64,000 nucleotides of DNA from NCBI RefSeq assembly GCF_001625695.1, contig NZ_AUXY01000061.1, positions 1 to 64,000 of the forward strand, written 5' to 3'. The stretch's first letter is position 1. Each line of letters opens with the position of its first letter. Source of the stretch: Pseudoalteromonas luteoviolacea H33-S. Lineage in GTDB: Bacteria > Pseudomonadota > Gammaproteobacteria > Enterobacterales > Alteromonadaceae. The position numbers and the translations under genes are program-made. The notes beneath the pieces were generated by a model. That model saw only the letters and a list, made by a program, of their open reading frames with translations, did no database searches and was not told the origin of the DNA. Shown one piece after another: positions 8,766 to 19,300 of this stretch.

Positions 8766-8987
8766 ATGCAAGAATATTACTTTTATTTAAGACTGACCCA
8801 TGAGCAGTGCCTTGCTTATTATGAAGGGGATATTGAATCTATTCAGGTTGTGGAAGATGGTGGGAAGCGGATCCGCTTTCCAGCAGCACACATCAGAAGG
8901 TTTGTATCCAGCATTGGTGTGAATGGGCGTTTTAGATTACAGCTTGACGGTAGCAACCGATTTATCGCACTTGAAAAGGTGACATAA
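8766..8987 (+). CDS. DUF2835 family protein
   Basis: A 73-residue protein matching the DUF2835 family by its start (YYFYLRLTHEQCLAYYEG) and its core KRIRFPAAHIRRFVSSIGVNGRF. These proteins are usually found directly after pepN, as here with a 3-base gap. It is basic in the centre and probably cytoplasmic, with no signal or membrane segment. Its biochemical role is not known; the conserved R/K patch and small size would fit RNA or ribosome binding, but that is a guess. Cotranscription with pepN is likely. Confidence 0.85.
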   Translation: MQEYYFYLRLTHEQCLAYYEGDIESIQVVEDGGKRIRFPAAHIRRFVSSIGVNGRFRLQLDGSNRFIALEKVT

Positions 8988-9067
8988 GCACTAAAAAGGC
9001 TTTGTGGGATAAAGTATTTTTGTTAATTCGGTTTGTTTTAAACTTAAATTACGTGTTATAACTATTC

Positions 9068-9085
9068 TGGTAAGACGTCTTACCA
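9068..9085. promoter_or_regulatory. 18-bp perfect palindrome, candidate operator
   Basis: TGGTAAGACGTCTTACCA is an exact 18-bp dyad in the 237-base gap before the DUF1302 gene. A possible promoter (TTGTAA at 9139-9144, 17-nt spacer, TATCGT at 9162-9167) lies about 55 bases downstream, which would place the palindrome in an activator position. The half site TGGTAAGAC resembles those of GntR- or TetR-type regulators, but the actual protein cannot be named from sequence alone. Confidence 0.5.
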
Positions 9086-9224
9086 AGGTTAAAAGACGGT
9101 CTAAAAAGTTAAAAATGCACCGAACGAACGCGTAAAATTTGTAATTTTCGATTTTCGCTTCTATCGTTACGACAACAAAAAACAATAACTTGATTAGATT
9201 TACCCGCCATAAGGGGGAGAAATA

Positions 9225-11342
9225 ATGATAAAAAAAGCGCGCTTTACTAAGAACAAGATTATGCTTGGACTTGGAGCAGCCATTTTCGGAACGGTTGGCA
9301 TGCATGCGCAAGCCGCTAATTTCCAAGTCGGTGATTTTGAGATAACGTTCGATTCAACGTTCTCATATGGACAAAGTATTCGTGTTGAAGACCGAGACTT
9401 TGGAATTATCGGTAAGAGTAACCACCCTAGGTTTAATTGGAGTGGGTACAATGCCTCAACGGGCAATACCTTGTACTCTTCTTCACAAGTTTGGAGCCAA
9501 GAAGGTGCTTACTCTAACAATGGTGATGCAGGCAACTTAAACTTTGACGCTGGTGATACTTTTTCTCAACAGTTAAAAGGCACACACGAATTTGCCATCA
9601 CTAAAGATAATTATGGTTTCTTCTCTCGCTTTATGTACTTCTATGACTTTGCGATGGAAGACGGTGATTTTGCTTACCGTAACCCAGTGTCTGGTCAACA
9701 TGTAGACCCATGTGCAGATGACGATACGAAAGAACAGGTTTGTTCTGACGCTAGATTGTTAGATGCCTTTGTGTGGGCTGATTTTGATTTAAACGACGGC
9801 AATAATCCGCTGTCTATTCGTCTAGGTCAACAAGTAATCAACTGGGGTGAAAGTACATTAATATCGCATGGTATTAACGTAAACCCTGTTGATATCGACC
9901 GTTTGAAAGCGCCGGGCTCTGAGTTAAAAGAAGCATTTATCCCTGTCGGTATGCTTTGGGCTTCATTGGGCATTACTGAAAATGTCACTCTAGAAGCATT
10001 TTATCAATACCAGTGGCACGAGACTCGCTTGCCAGCGACAGGTAGTTATTTCTCGACGAATGATTTTGCATCAGCAAATGGTTATTCGCAAAATGTACAA
10101 CTTGGTTTCACGTCAAACCCAGATATCGACTTACATCATCTAACTGAAGCTTTAAATTCTTTGCAGTCTAACTGGGTTGGTGCACTTGCTGCACAAGGTT
10201 TAGACGTCACAGATCAAAACGTATTGAGCAGTCCTGATGCATTGCAAATGCTATCGTCTATGTACCTTGCTTATCCAACAAGAGTTGCGTTAAAAGGTAA
10301 GGGTGACGCGGGTAAAACAGATGCTGATGACAGTGGCCAATTCGGTATTCGTTTAGGTATGTTTGTGCCTGAGCTGAATGATACTGAGATTGCGCTTTAT
10401 CATATTAATTATCACAGCCGTAGACCGCTTATTTCTGGTAAAGCATCTAACTTTACTACCGGTGCGATAATGCAGGATCTTAACTATATTCAGAATAATA
10501 AGATCACTGAAGACAATATCACGAACCTGAACGCTTTCACGCAAGCGGTTATTGTTTATCCTGAAGATATTAAACTTTATGGCTTGAGCTTTAACACGGC
10601 AATTGGTGAAACAGCTTTCTCTGGTGAATTTGCTTACCGTCAAGACGAGCCGCTTCAAATTGATGATGTGGAGCTTTTATATGCTGGCATGGTTGAGCAG
10701 TTAGCTGCGGCAGGCATTCGCGAAGATTTTGAAGGCTTCTCTCAATTAAGCCAAGGTAATGATGTTTCTTATGTTCAGCCTGGCGAAGTTGCACAAGGTT
10801 TCGTATTAAAAGATACGATGCAGCTACAATTCACAGCAACGCATTTATTCGGTCCATCACTTGGCGCGGATAGCTGGGCGGTTGTCGGTGAACTAGGTGC
10901 TGTTACGATTAAAGACATGCCTTCTTATGATGAATTACGTCTGAATGTTGCGGGTACTGGTCGAAGCGGCACAATTGAAGGAATAGAAGGTCGTAACTAC
11001 GATTTGATCCATCAAGCAGTGTCTAATGGTCCTGAAGTTAATCCATTCCCAACGGCTTCTTCATGGGGTTACCGTCTGATCGCTAAAGGTGAATACAACA
11101 ATTTATTCTCAGGTGTAAACTTCTCACCACGAGTTGTGTTTTCACATGACGTAAACGGAACAACACCAGATCCAATGTTCTTGTTTGTTGAGGATAGAAA
11201 GTCGATGGGTGTGAACCTTAACTTTAGCTATCAAAATGCATGGTCATTTGATTTAGGGTACAACACGTTCTGGGGCGGTGGTGCAACAAACACATTCTCA
11301 GATCGCGATTTTGTATCATTTAATATTAAGTACTCAATTTAA
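9225..11342 (+). CDS. DUF1302 family outer-membrane protein
   Basis: A 705-residue DUF1302 protein. It has a basic N terminus, a hydrophobic stretch (about 13-28) and a signal-peptidase site after MHAQA, followed by beta-rich sequence with many alternating aromatic residues, as expected for a large outer-membrane beta barrel. The start has the strong ribosome binding site GGGGGAGAAATA. DUF1302 proteins are nearly always encoded next to DUF1329 proteins, and here the DUF1329 gene follows after 11 bases. Together with the RND transporter downstream, the likely role is the outer-membrane part of an export or lipid-handling system. No substrate can be read from the sequence. Confidence 0.88.
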   Translation: MIKKARFTKNKIMLGLGAAIFGTVGMHAQAANFQVGDFEITFDSTFSYGQSIRVEDRDFGIIGKSNHPRFNWSGYNASTGNTLYSSSQVWSQEGAYSNNGDAGNLNFDAGDTFSQQLKGTHEFAITKDNYGFFSRFMYFYDFAMEDGDFAYRNPVSGQHVDPCADDDTKEQVCSDARLLDAFVWADFDLNDGNNPLSIRLGQQVINWGESTLISHGINVNPVDIDRLKAPGSELKEAFIPVGMLWASLGITENVTLEAFYQYQWHETRLPATGSYFSTNDFASANGYSQNVQLGFTSNPDIDLHHLTEALNSLQSNWVGALAAQGLDVTDQNVLSSPDALQMLSSMYLAYPTRVALKGKGDAGKTDADDSGQFGIRLGMFVPELNDTEIALYHINYHSRRPLISGKASNFTTGAIMQDLNYIQNNKITEDNITNLNAFTQAVIVYPEDIKLYGLSFNTAIGETAFSGEFAYRQDEPLQIDDVELLYAGMVEQLAAAGIREDFEGFSQLSQGNDVSYVQPGEVAQGFVLKDTMQLQFTATHLFGPSLGADSWAVVGELGAVTIKDMPSYDELRLNVAGTGRSGTIEGIEGRNYDLIHQAVSNGPEVNPFPTASSWGYRLIAKGEYNNLFSGVNFSPRVVFSHDVNGTTPDPMFLFVEDRKSMGVNLNFSYQNAWSFDLGYNTFWGGGATNTFSDRDFVSFNIKYSI

Positions 11343-11353
11343 GGGCTTTCGAT

Positions 11354-12721
11354 ATGTTTAGAAAACCTACACTACTAGCAGCATCAATAATGACAATAAT
11401 GGCTGCACCAATTGCTTTAGCGAAAATGACACCTGAAGAGGTTGATCGCTTAGGTAAAGACTTATCACCAATCGGCGCTGAAGTTGCGGCTAATGCTGAT
11501 GGCTCAATCCCTGCTTGGACTGGCGGTATAACTAAGCCACCTGCAAACTTTAAGCCTGGTATGCACCATCCAGATCCGTATGCGGACGACAAGATCTTAT
11601 TTACTATCGATAAGAGCAATCTTGATAAATATAAAGATAACTTGAGCCCTGGCCAAATTGCTTTATTTGAAACGTACCCTGATACGTTTAAGATGAATAT
11701 CTATCAAACGCGACGAAGCGCGGCTTATCCGCAGTTTGTATACGATGCGACTAAAAAGTACGCATCAACGGCTGAGCTGATTGAAGGCGGTAACGGGATT
11801 AAAAATACAGCGATTGGTATTCCATTCCCAATTCCAGAAAATGGCTTAGAAGCGATTTGGAACCACTTATTAAGATATCGTGGCTTGTCTATTGAACGTA
11901 ACGGTGGTCAGGCAATGCCAACGGCTTCTGGCTCTTATAACATCATTGGCTTTGATGAGAAGCTACTGGTTAAGTATTCAGATCCAAGTGCAACACCAGA
12001 AGAGCTACAAAAATCTAATGTGTTATTTAAGTTCAAGCAGAAGGTAACTGAGCCTGCGCGATTGGCGGGTACAGCATTACTTGTGCACGAAACAATGGAC
12101 CAAATATTAACACCACGACAAGCATGGACGTACAACACAGGTCAGCGTCGAGTTCGTCGTGCACCTAACGTTGCATATGATGCACCGGGAACAGCGTCTG
12201 ATAGCTTACGTACAACAGATGACTTTGACATGTTCAACGGTTCTCCTAACCGTTATAACTGGACATTAAAAGGCAAAAAAGAGATGTACATTCCGTACAA
12301 CAGCTATAAATTACATAGCGACTCTTTGAAGTATGAAGACATTCTGAAGGCCGGTCACATTAATCCAGATCACGTACGTTATGAAAAACACCGCGTATGG
12401 GTTGTTGAAGCGAACCTTAAAGAGGGAACACGTCACATTTATAAAAAGCGTGTATTCTTCATCGATGAAGATAGCTGGCAAATTCATGTAGCGGACTTGT
12501 ACGACAACCGTGACCAAATGTACCGTGTTGCGATGGCACATGGTATTAACTATTACGACGTACCGACACATTGGAGTACACTAGACGTATACCACGATTT
12601 AAACTCTCGTCGTTATCTAGCAATCGGCCTAGACAACGAAGAAAAAATGTATGACTTTACACAGTCATTCCAAGACAATGAGTTTACTCAAAGTGCACTT
12701 CGTCGAGAGGGAAGACGTTAA
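11354..12721 (+). CDS. DUF1329 family periplasmic protein
   Basis: A 455-residue protein with a clear signal peptide (MFRKPTLLAASIMTIMAAPIALA) and the DUF1329 hallmark ANADGSIPAWTGGI near residues 47-60. The family is, as far as I recall, structurally related to LolA/LolB-like lipid-binding folds, which would fit a periplasmic or outer-membrane-associated carrier. It follows the DUF1302 gene by 11 bases and is surely cotranscribed with it. A hairpin terminator follows the stop, so the two downstream genes may be expressed at a lower level or from another promoter. The substrate is unknown. Confidence 0.9.
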   Translation: MFRKPTLLAASIMTIMAAPIALAKMTPEEVDRLGKDLSPIGAEVAANADGSIPAWTGGITKPPANFKPGMHHPDPYADDKILFTIDKSNLDKYKDNLSPGQIALFETYPDTFKMNIYQTRRSAAYPQFVYDATKKYASTAELIEGGNGIKNTAIGIPFPIPENGLEAIWNHLLRYRGLSIERNGGQAMPTASGSYNIIGFDEKLLVKYSDPSATPEELQKSNVLFKFKQKVTEPARLAGTALLVHETMDQILTPRQAWTYNTGQRRVRRAPNVAYDAPGTASDSLRTTDDFDMFNGSPNRYNWTLKGKKEMYIPYNSYKLHSDSLKYEDILKAGHINPDHVRYEKHRVWVVEANLKEGTRHIYKKRVFFIDEDSWQIHVADLYDNRDQMYRVAMAHGINYYDVPTHWSTLDVYHDLNSRRYLAIGLDNEEKMYDFTQSFQDNEFTQSALRREGRR

Positions 12722-12768
12722 TATAACGTCTTTCGGGGTCAATTAATTTTGATCTTTCTACACTCTAT

Positions 12769-12798
12769 TAAAACTGGACATCAATATGTCCAGTTTTA
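12769..12798 (+). terminator. Hairpin terminator after the DUF1329 gene
   Basis: AAAACTGGACAT (12770-12781) pairs perfectly with ATGTCCAGTTTT (12786-12797) around the loop CAAT, and the stem ends in a T-run. It lies inside the four-gene envelope module, between the DUF1329 gene and the YCF48-like gene, and could act as an attenuator that sets the ratio of the two halves. Confidence 0.8.
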
Positions 12799-12839
12799 TC
12801 CCCCCAGTCATTCACGACATTTTTATTTGAGTATTCATA

Positions 12840-13838
12840 ATGATTAAGAAGTTAATTGCAACCTCGATTGCAGTGTTCGTTATGCAAAGTGAAGCTATTG
12901 GCAGCGCCTCAGAAGCGTTGAGAGTTGCACACCCAGAGAAAACCTTGCTAACTGATATTACCAATAGCGGAAAGAAACTTGTTGCCGTAGGGAAGCATGG
13001 GACAATAGTGTACAGTGATGATGGTTCAAATTGGGAGCAAGCGCATGTACCAATCCAATCTCTCTTAACTGCGGTGGAATTTACATCGGCAAAAAGAGGC
13101 TGGGCGTGTGGTCATGACGCTTCGATTTTAAATACCACCGACGGTGGCGTCTCTTGGCAAATCCAACAATACTTGCCTGATCTAGAAAAACCTTGTTTAG
13201 ATATTGAGTTTGTAGATGATAAGCAAGGTTTCGCAATTGGTGCATACGGCATGATGTATCAAACACAAGATGGCGGTAAAAGCTGGACTAAACGCTTTTT
13301 AAATGAGTTTGTACACCCTGATGACGTTGAGTATTTAGCTGAACTAAAGCAAGACGATCCGCAAGCATATGAAGAAGAAACGCAATTTATTTTACCTCAC
13401 TTCAATCGAATGCTGATTGATGGCAACGATATTTTTCTGGTTGGCGAGATGGGCCTATTTGCGGTAAGCCGTGATTTCGGCACAACATGGGCAAGAATTG
13501 ACGAATTTTATTCAGGCTCACTGTTTGCTGTAAACAAAAACAAACAAGAACAGATTATTGCAGCAGGCTTACGTGGCAACACATTTATTTCTGATAGTAA
13601 AAACGTGTCTTTTTCACCTATCAATGTGGAAAAAGCCGCGACGATTAACAGTATTGTTTCAACTGATACTGCACAAATTATGCTGGCGAACAGCGGTTTT
13701 GTTTTTACTGTAGAGGGTAAAAATGTGAAAACAAAACAGCTGAAAAACGGCAAATCTATTCTTTCAGGTGTGCTGCACAATGGTCAACTGGTGCTGGCTA
13801 CAGAAGAGGGTATTCAAACAATCGAGGTTGATCGCTAA
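12840..13838 (+). CDS. YCF48/BNR-type beta-propeller protein, exported
   Basis: A 332-residue protein with a signal peptide (about 1-22) and repeated propeller blades of the YCF48/BNR kind: GKHGTIVYSDDGSNWEQA, GHDASILNTTDGGVSWQ, GAYGMMYQTQDGGKSWTK and GEMGLFAVSRDFGTTWAR. These S/T-x-D-x-G-x-x-W repeats form a periplasmic propeller. It should assist assembly of, or bind to, an envelope partner, by analogy with YCF48/Hcf136, which helps photosystem II assembly. It overlaps the RND transporter gene by one base (TAATG), so the two proteins are translationally coupled and probably act together. Confidence 0.85.
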   Translation: MIKKLIATSIAVFVMQSEAIGSASEALRVAHPEKTLLTDITNSGKKLVAVGKHGTIVYSDDGSNWEQAHVPIQSLLTAVEFTSAKRGWACGHDASILNTTDGGVSWQIQQYLPDLEKPCLDIEFVDDKQGFAIGAYGMMYQTQDGGKSWTKRFLNEFVHPDDVEYLAELKQDDPQAYEEETQFILPHFNRMLIDGNDIFLVGEMGLFAVSRDFGTTWARIDEFYSGSLFAVNKNKQEQIIAAGLRGNTFISDSKNVSFSPINVEKAATINSIVSTDTAQIMLANSGFVFTVEGKNVKTKQLKNGKSILSGVLHNGQLVLATEEGIQTIEVDR

Positions 13839-16168
13839 TGCAGTCTATTTTAAATCAACTAGTGTATGTCGTTTTTAGGCATCGTTTTATGGTTATAGCG
13901 CTGTTTGCGCTAGCGACGGTCTTTTTAGGTTATAAGTCTACACATATCCAGCTTGATGCATCTTTCAATAAAAATATTCCTTTAAATCATGATTACATGA
14001 AGGTTTATCTAAAGCATGAAAAACAATTTGGTGGTGCGAACAGTATTTTAATCTCTGTATGTGATGCCGAAGGTGATATTTTTAATCCTGAATTCTTTAC
14101 ACAGCTAAAAGCGGTTCATGACCAACTTTACTTTATTCCTGGCGTGAATCGTCCTTTGGTAAACTCTATTTTTGCACCGAGTGCACGATTTGTAGAAGTC
14201 GTTGAAGATGGATTTGCAGGTGGCCCAATTATTCCTGCGAACTTCACAGCTGATGCAACAGGTCTTGCTGTAGTGAAGCAGAATATTGAAAAAGCCAAAG
14301 TGGTTGGTCGCATGGTTGCGAGTGACTATTCTTGTGCCATGGTATCTGCTCAGCTTATGGAGACAGATCCGCAAACACAGCAAAAGTTAGACACGCTCGC
14401 ATTTGCAAAAAAATTAGAGTCTGAGATCCGCGAACCTTTAAGTACAGATAAAGTATCAATTCATATCATTGGTTTTGCCAAGATGGCAGGGGATATTGCT
14501 GATGGTGCAAAAGATGTAGTGTTCTTTTTTGCAATCGCCATTTTATTCACTTTCATCATGGTTTGGCTATTTTGCAAAAGCTTTAAACTGACATTGTTAC
14601 CTATCGCCTGTTCGTTAATTGCGGTAGTTTGGCAGTTAGGTTTGTTATCTGTACTTGGCTTTGGTTTAGATCCAATGTCTATTCTTGTGCCATTTTTGGT
14701 CTTTGCGATTGGTGTAAGCCATGGTGTGCAAATGATCAACGCCATTGGTAAAAAGGTATCTGAAGGCGTGACCAGTAAGGTTGCTGCTGAAGCAAGCTTT
14801 AAAGCGCTGCTTATTCCGGGCGGTATCGCGCTGTTATCTGATACGATTGGCTTTATGACTTTACTTGCTATCGATATTGGTATTATCAGAGAGCTTGCTA
14901 TCACAGCAAGTTTGGGTGTTGCTGTTATCATCTTTACGAACCTAATTTTACTGCCTGTTCTAGCTTCTTACTTCAAGTCTTCAAAAATGCATCGCGTTGA
15001 TGATGGTAAAGCCAAAGCGAATAGCGTGTTCACTAAACTAAGAGAAAGTCTTGTTTTAGCGACGGATAGACGCTATGCCGCTGTTATTTTATTGATATCA
15101 GCTGGACTATTTGCATTTGGTTATTGGCAGTCAAAAGACATGCGTATTGGTGATTTACATGCAGGTGCACCTGCGCTGCATGAAGACGCGCGCTATAACC
15201 TAGATACTTTCTTGATTTCAGATCGCTATGAGATATCTTCGGATATTTTAAAAGTATTGGTAGAAGCGTACCCAGCGGCATGTACTGAACACGATACCAT
15301 GGATAGAGTAAGTCGTTTTCAGTGGCGAGTGGAAAACTTAGACGGGGTGCAATCCGCAGTTTCATTGAGCTCTGTAGCACAAGCTGTCAATGCAGGTTAC
15401 AACGAAGGTAACTTAAAGTGGCAAACCTTGCCAAGAAATGGCGCGTCTTTAGTTCAAGCGACTTCTCGCGTTGAAACGAGTACGGGTTTATTAAATGGCG
15501 ACTGTTCTGTTATGCCGATCATCATTTTCATGGACGATCATAAAGCTGAAACCATTGACCATGTTGTGTCGGAAATTAAGCGGTTTGCTCAAGAAGAAGG
15601 AACAGACCGTGTAAGTTTTAAACTCGCATCTGGACCAATTGGTGTGATGGCTGCAACAAATGAATCTGTCGCTGCTGCACAATTACCAATGATGATCTAT
15701 GTTTATGGTGCGGTGATTATTTTATGCCTTATCAGCTTTAGAAGTATAAGAGCAACAGTCGCAGTTGTTTTACCTCTGTATATCGTTTCAACCTTGGCGC
15801 AAGCGCTGATGGTTAAACTTGAGATTGGTCTAACCGTATCCACATTACCTGTGATTGCATTGGGTGTGGGTATAGGCGTTGACTATGGTATTTATATCTT
15901 GTCGTCAATGATGAACCAATTAAAGCAAGGTATGCCATTGTCGGCTGCGTATCGCAATGCATTGGCTGAACGAGGAAGTGCTGTATTGTTCACAGGTATT
16001 ACCTTGGCCATAGGTGTGAGTACGTGGATTTTCTCTGCATTAAAGTTCCAAGTTGACATGGGCATATTGCTTACGTTTATGTTCTTGGTAAATATGTTGG
16101 GCGCTGTGCTGTTATTACCTGCGATAGGGACTTTTATCTGGCCAGACCAGAAAAAAAAGTGTGAATAA
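13838..16168 (+). CDS. RND superfamily transporter, MMPL/HpnN-like
   Basis: A 776-residue inner-membrane protein of the RND superfamily, MMPL type. One hydrophobic segment near the N terminus (about 16-33) is followed by a large periplasmic loop, a group of about five segments (about 228-380), a second segment and large loop (from about 412), and a final group (about 620-770). The RND signature regions FAIGVSHGVQMINA and GVGIGVDYGIYIL are present. It is shorter than drug-efflux RND pumps (about 1,000 residues) and matches the lipid/hopanoid-type exporters. With the DUF1302, DUF1329 and YCF48-like proteins it probably forms a transport route across the envelope; a hydrophobic substrate is inferred. 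Confidence 0.88.
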   Translation: MQSILNQLVYVVFRHRFMVIALFALATVFLGYKSTHIQLDASFNKNIPLNHDYMKVYLKHEKQFGGANSILISVCDAEGDIFNPEFFTQLKAVHDQLYFIPGVNRPLVNSIFAPSARFVEVVEDGFAGGPIIPANFTADATGLAVVKQNIEKAKVVGRMVASDYSCAMVSAQLMETDPQTQQKLDTLAFAKKLESEIREPLSTDKVSIHIIGFAKMAGDIADGAKDVVFFFAIAILFTFIMVWLFCKSFKLTLLPIACSLIAVVWQLGLLSVLGFGLDPMSILVPFLVFAIGVSHGVQMINAIGKKVSEGVTSKVAAEASFKALLIPGGIALLSDTIGFMTLLAIDIGIIRELAITASLGVAVIIFTNLILLPVLASYFKSSKMHRVDDGKAKANSVFTKLRESLVLATDRRYAAVILLISAGLFAFGYWQSKDMRIGDLHAGAPALHEDARYNLDTFLISDRYEISSDILKVLVEAYPAACTEHDTMDRVSRFQWRVENLDGVQSAVSLSSVAQAVNAGYNEGNLKWQTLPRNGASLVQATSRVETSTGLLNGDCSVMPIIIFMDDHKAETIDHVVSEIKRFAQEEGTDRVSFKLASGPIGVMAATNESVAAAQLPMMIYVYGAVIILCLISFRSIRATVAVVLPLYIVSTLAQALMVKLEIGLTVSTLPVIALGVGIGVDYGIYILSSMMNQLKQGMPLSAAYRNALAERGSAVLFTGITLAIGVSTWIFSALKFQVDMGILLTFMFLVNMLGAVLLLPAIGTFIWPDQKKKCE

Positions 16169-16177
16169 TTGTGCTCT

Positions 16178-16201
16178 TAAATGGCCTTAATTGGCCATTT
16201 A
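16178..16201 (+). terminator. Possible terminator after the RND gene
   Basis: TAAATGGCC (16178-16186) pairs perfectly with GGCCATTTA (16193-16201). The T-run is short, so termination may be partial. The rest of the gap up to 16370 shows no clear feature beyond the ribosome binding site TAAGGAACAC of the next gene. Confidence 0.6.
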
Positions 16202-16370
16202 TATCTACAATTTGTGAATATATGACCAACTGGCTGAAAAGCCTCAAATGTTTTTGTCAAAAAAGCTTTTTATTAGCGCCAGAAAGGTTAAAATCCTCTG
16301 GACTCCACGCTAATAATTGGCTGTACAAATAATCTACCGTTCAAAGGTGGTATAGATTAAGGAACACATA

Positions 16371-19300
16371 ATGACACAAAGTGAAGGTCCAGCATCGGTT
16401 ATCCTTGATAACGTTTGCAAGTTGATCCAGAAAAAAGTTCATGCCGATAACGTGTCGCTCGTTGAAACATTCGCCAAAGCCTTGTACAGCAACATGTCTA
16501 AAGAGGACTTGGCTAATCGTAACGACAGCGACCTGTACGGTGCTGCTCTGAGTCTGTGGAATTCTCTTGAAAAGAATACTTCAGAAGACGCAGTTATCCG
16601 TGTATTCAACCCTGAAGTTGCGAAAGATGGCTGGCAATCGTCTCACACGATTGTAGAGATCATTTCAGATGATATGCCATTTTTGGTTGACTCAGTGCGT
16701 ATGGCGCTAAGCCGTAAGAATATTGCTTCGCATCTACTTTTACACTGCCCTCTCAAGATCAACCGTGACCAAGAAGATAAAATCTCAGCTGTTTCAGGTT
16801 TAAAAACTGAACAAGAATCTTCATCTACTAAGACTGTTTTCTTTATTGAGATTGACCGTCAAACAGACGAGTCGGTCATTGCTGACTTTACGCAAGAATT
16901 AGAATCAGTGTTAAAGGATGTTTCTGTAGCGGTTGAAGACTGGTTACTTATCAGAGATAAGTTGGTTGCAGTTGGTGAAGATATTCCTAATCGCAAACAC
17001 AGCTCTTCTGAACAAGAACTCAGTGAAGCGGTTGAATTCCTTGATTGGCTTGCGCGTGATAACTTCACGTTCATGGGATACCGTCAGTATGACCTTGTGC
17101 CAGTTCAAGGTGACTACGAGCTTAAGCCTGTAGCAGGTTCAAGCTTAGGTCTAATGAAAAACTCTTCTGAAAGTAGTCGTCTGTTATCAGAACTACCAGA
17201 AGTTGCGCGCCTTGAAGCTCGCAGTAAAAACTTATTGATCTTAACCAAGACAAACTCTCAATCTCGCGTTCATCGTCCAGCACATATTGATTATGTTGGT
17301 ATTAAGCGTTTTGATAAAGAGGGCAACGTGATTGGTGAAGATCGTTTCATCGGTCTTTTCTCTTCAAGTTTTTACAACAACAGTGCTTCTGACGTTCCTG
17401 TATTAAAGAGTAAAATTGCGCGCATTATGGAGCAGTGTGATTTTGCTAAAGGAACTCACGCTTACAAAGCAGTGCTTAATATCTTAGAGACGTATCCACG
17501 TGACGAGCTTGTGCAGGCTCGTGAATCTGAGTTATTAGATGTTGCAACGGGTGTATTACAAACCCAAGAGCGTGATATGTGTCGTCTATTCGTTAGAAGA
17601 GACGTATATGGACGTTTCTTCTCTTGTATGGTCTATGTACCGCGTGAGAGATACAATACCGCGCTTCGTCGCGAAACTCAGAAATTGTTAGGCGATGCCT
17701 TTGGGTCTAACGAAAAAGTTGAGTTCACTACATTTTTCTCAGAGTCTACATTGGCAAGAACGCATTATATTGTTCGTGTAGCTGACAACAACATTAAGTA
17801 CAACGTGAAAGAAATCGAAAATAATTTAGTAGAAGCTGCCCGTACTTGGGAAGATAAACTACAAACAGCTTTGCTTGCGGGCGAAGGTGAAGCACGCGGT
17901 AACGAGTTAAACCGTAAATATGCAACGGCTTTCCCTCGCGCATACAAAGACGAAGTTTTGCCAAGCGCTGCTGTCGTTGATATCTCAAAACTTGAGAAGT
18001 TGAGCGATGAGAACAAGCTTGAAATGTTGTTCTACAGACCTCAAGAAGAAGCGAATTCACAAATCGTTCGCTTAAGCTTGTTCCATAAAGATGAGCCAAT
18101 TCACCTTTCAGACGTGATGCCAATGCTAGAAAACTTTGGCTTACGCGTAATCGGTGAAACACCTTTTGCGGTTAAGACAAGTGATGGTCAAGTTAATTGG
18201 ATCATGGATTTCTCTATGCTGTTAGACAGCAAAGGGCTAGCAGATTTTGATAAAGTATCAGCACGTTTCCGCGCTGCACTTATCAACGTTTGGAACAACC
18301 GTCTAGAAAATGATGGCTTCAACCGTTTAGTTTTAAAAGCGGGTTCTACGGGCCGCGAAGCATCTATCCTTCGTGCATACGCTAAATATATGCGCCAGAT
18401 TGGTGTGACTTTCTCACAGTCTTACATCGAAAATACGTTCGAGCATTATCCTCACATCGCAAACCAATTGGTTGAGTTGTTTGAGAAGAAATTCTGCCCA
18501 CAGAAGAAAGTTGCGCAAAAGTCACTTGATAAGCTAGTAGAGAAAATCTACCACGAGCTGGAAAGTGTAGCTAACCTTGATGATGACCGTATCATTCGTC
18601 TTTACGTAGCAATGATTGATGCGACGCTAAGAACGAACTTCTACCAAAAAGAAGCGGATGGCTCTAACAAATCATACGTTTCATTCAAAATTCAGCCAAG
18701 CGCAATTCCAGAAATGCCGTTGCCGTTACCTGCATTTGAAATCTTTGTATACTCTCCTCGTATCGAAGGTGTTCACTTACGTGGTGGTAAGGTTGCGCGC
18801 GGTGGTTTACGTTGGTCTGACCGTCGTGAAGACTTCCGTACAGAAGTGCTTGGCCTAGTTAAAGCACAGCAGGTTAAGAACACTGTAATCGTACCTGTTG
18901 GCTCTAAAGGCGGCTTCGTATGTAAACAGTTACCAAATGACCGTGAAGGTTTCTTCCGTGAAGGACAAGAGTGCTACAAGATCTTCATCCGTGGTCTGTT
19001 AGATATCACAGATAACATCATTCACGGTGACATCGTGCCGCCTGTAGATGTAGTTCGTCATGATGAAGATGACCCATATCTAGTAGTTGCTGCCGATAAA
19101 GGTACAGCGACATTCTCAGATATCGCCAACGGTATTGCTGATGAATATAACTTCTGGCTAGGTGATGCATTTGCATCAGGTGGTTCAATTGGTTATGACC
19201 ACAAGAAGATGGGTATCACAGCTAAAGGTGCTTGGGAGTCAGTTAAACGTCACTTCCGTGAAATGGACATTGACTGTCAAACAACTGATTTCACAGCGGT

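Noticed and set aside
8991..9326. Minus-strand 111-residue reading frame upstream of the DUF1302 gene
   Set aside because: It overlaps the start and signal peptide of the DUF1302 gene, lacks a plausible start signal and spans the palindrome and promoter region.
17794..18162. Minus-strand reading frames inside the glutamate dehydrogenase gene
   Set aside because: They are shadows of a strongly conserved plus-strand coding sequence with no start signals of their own.
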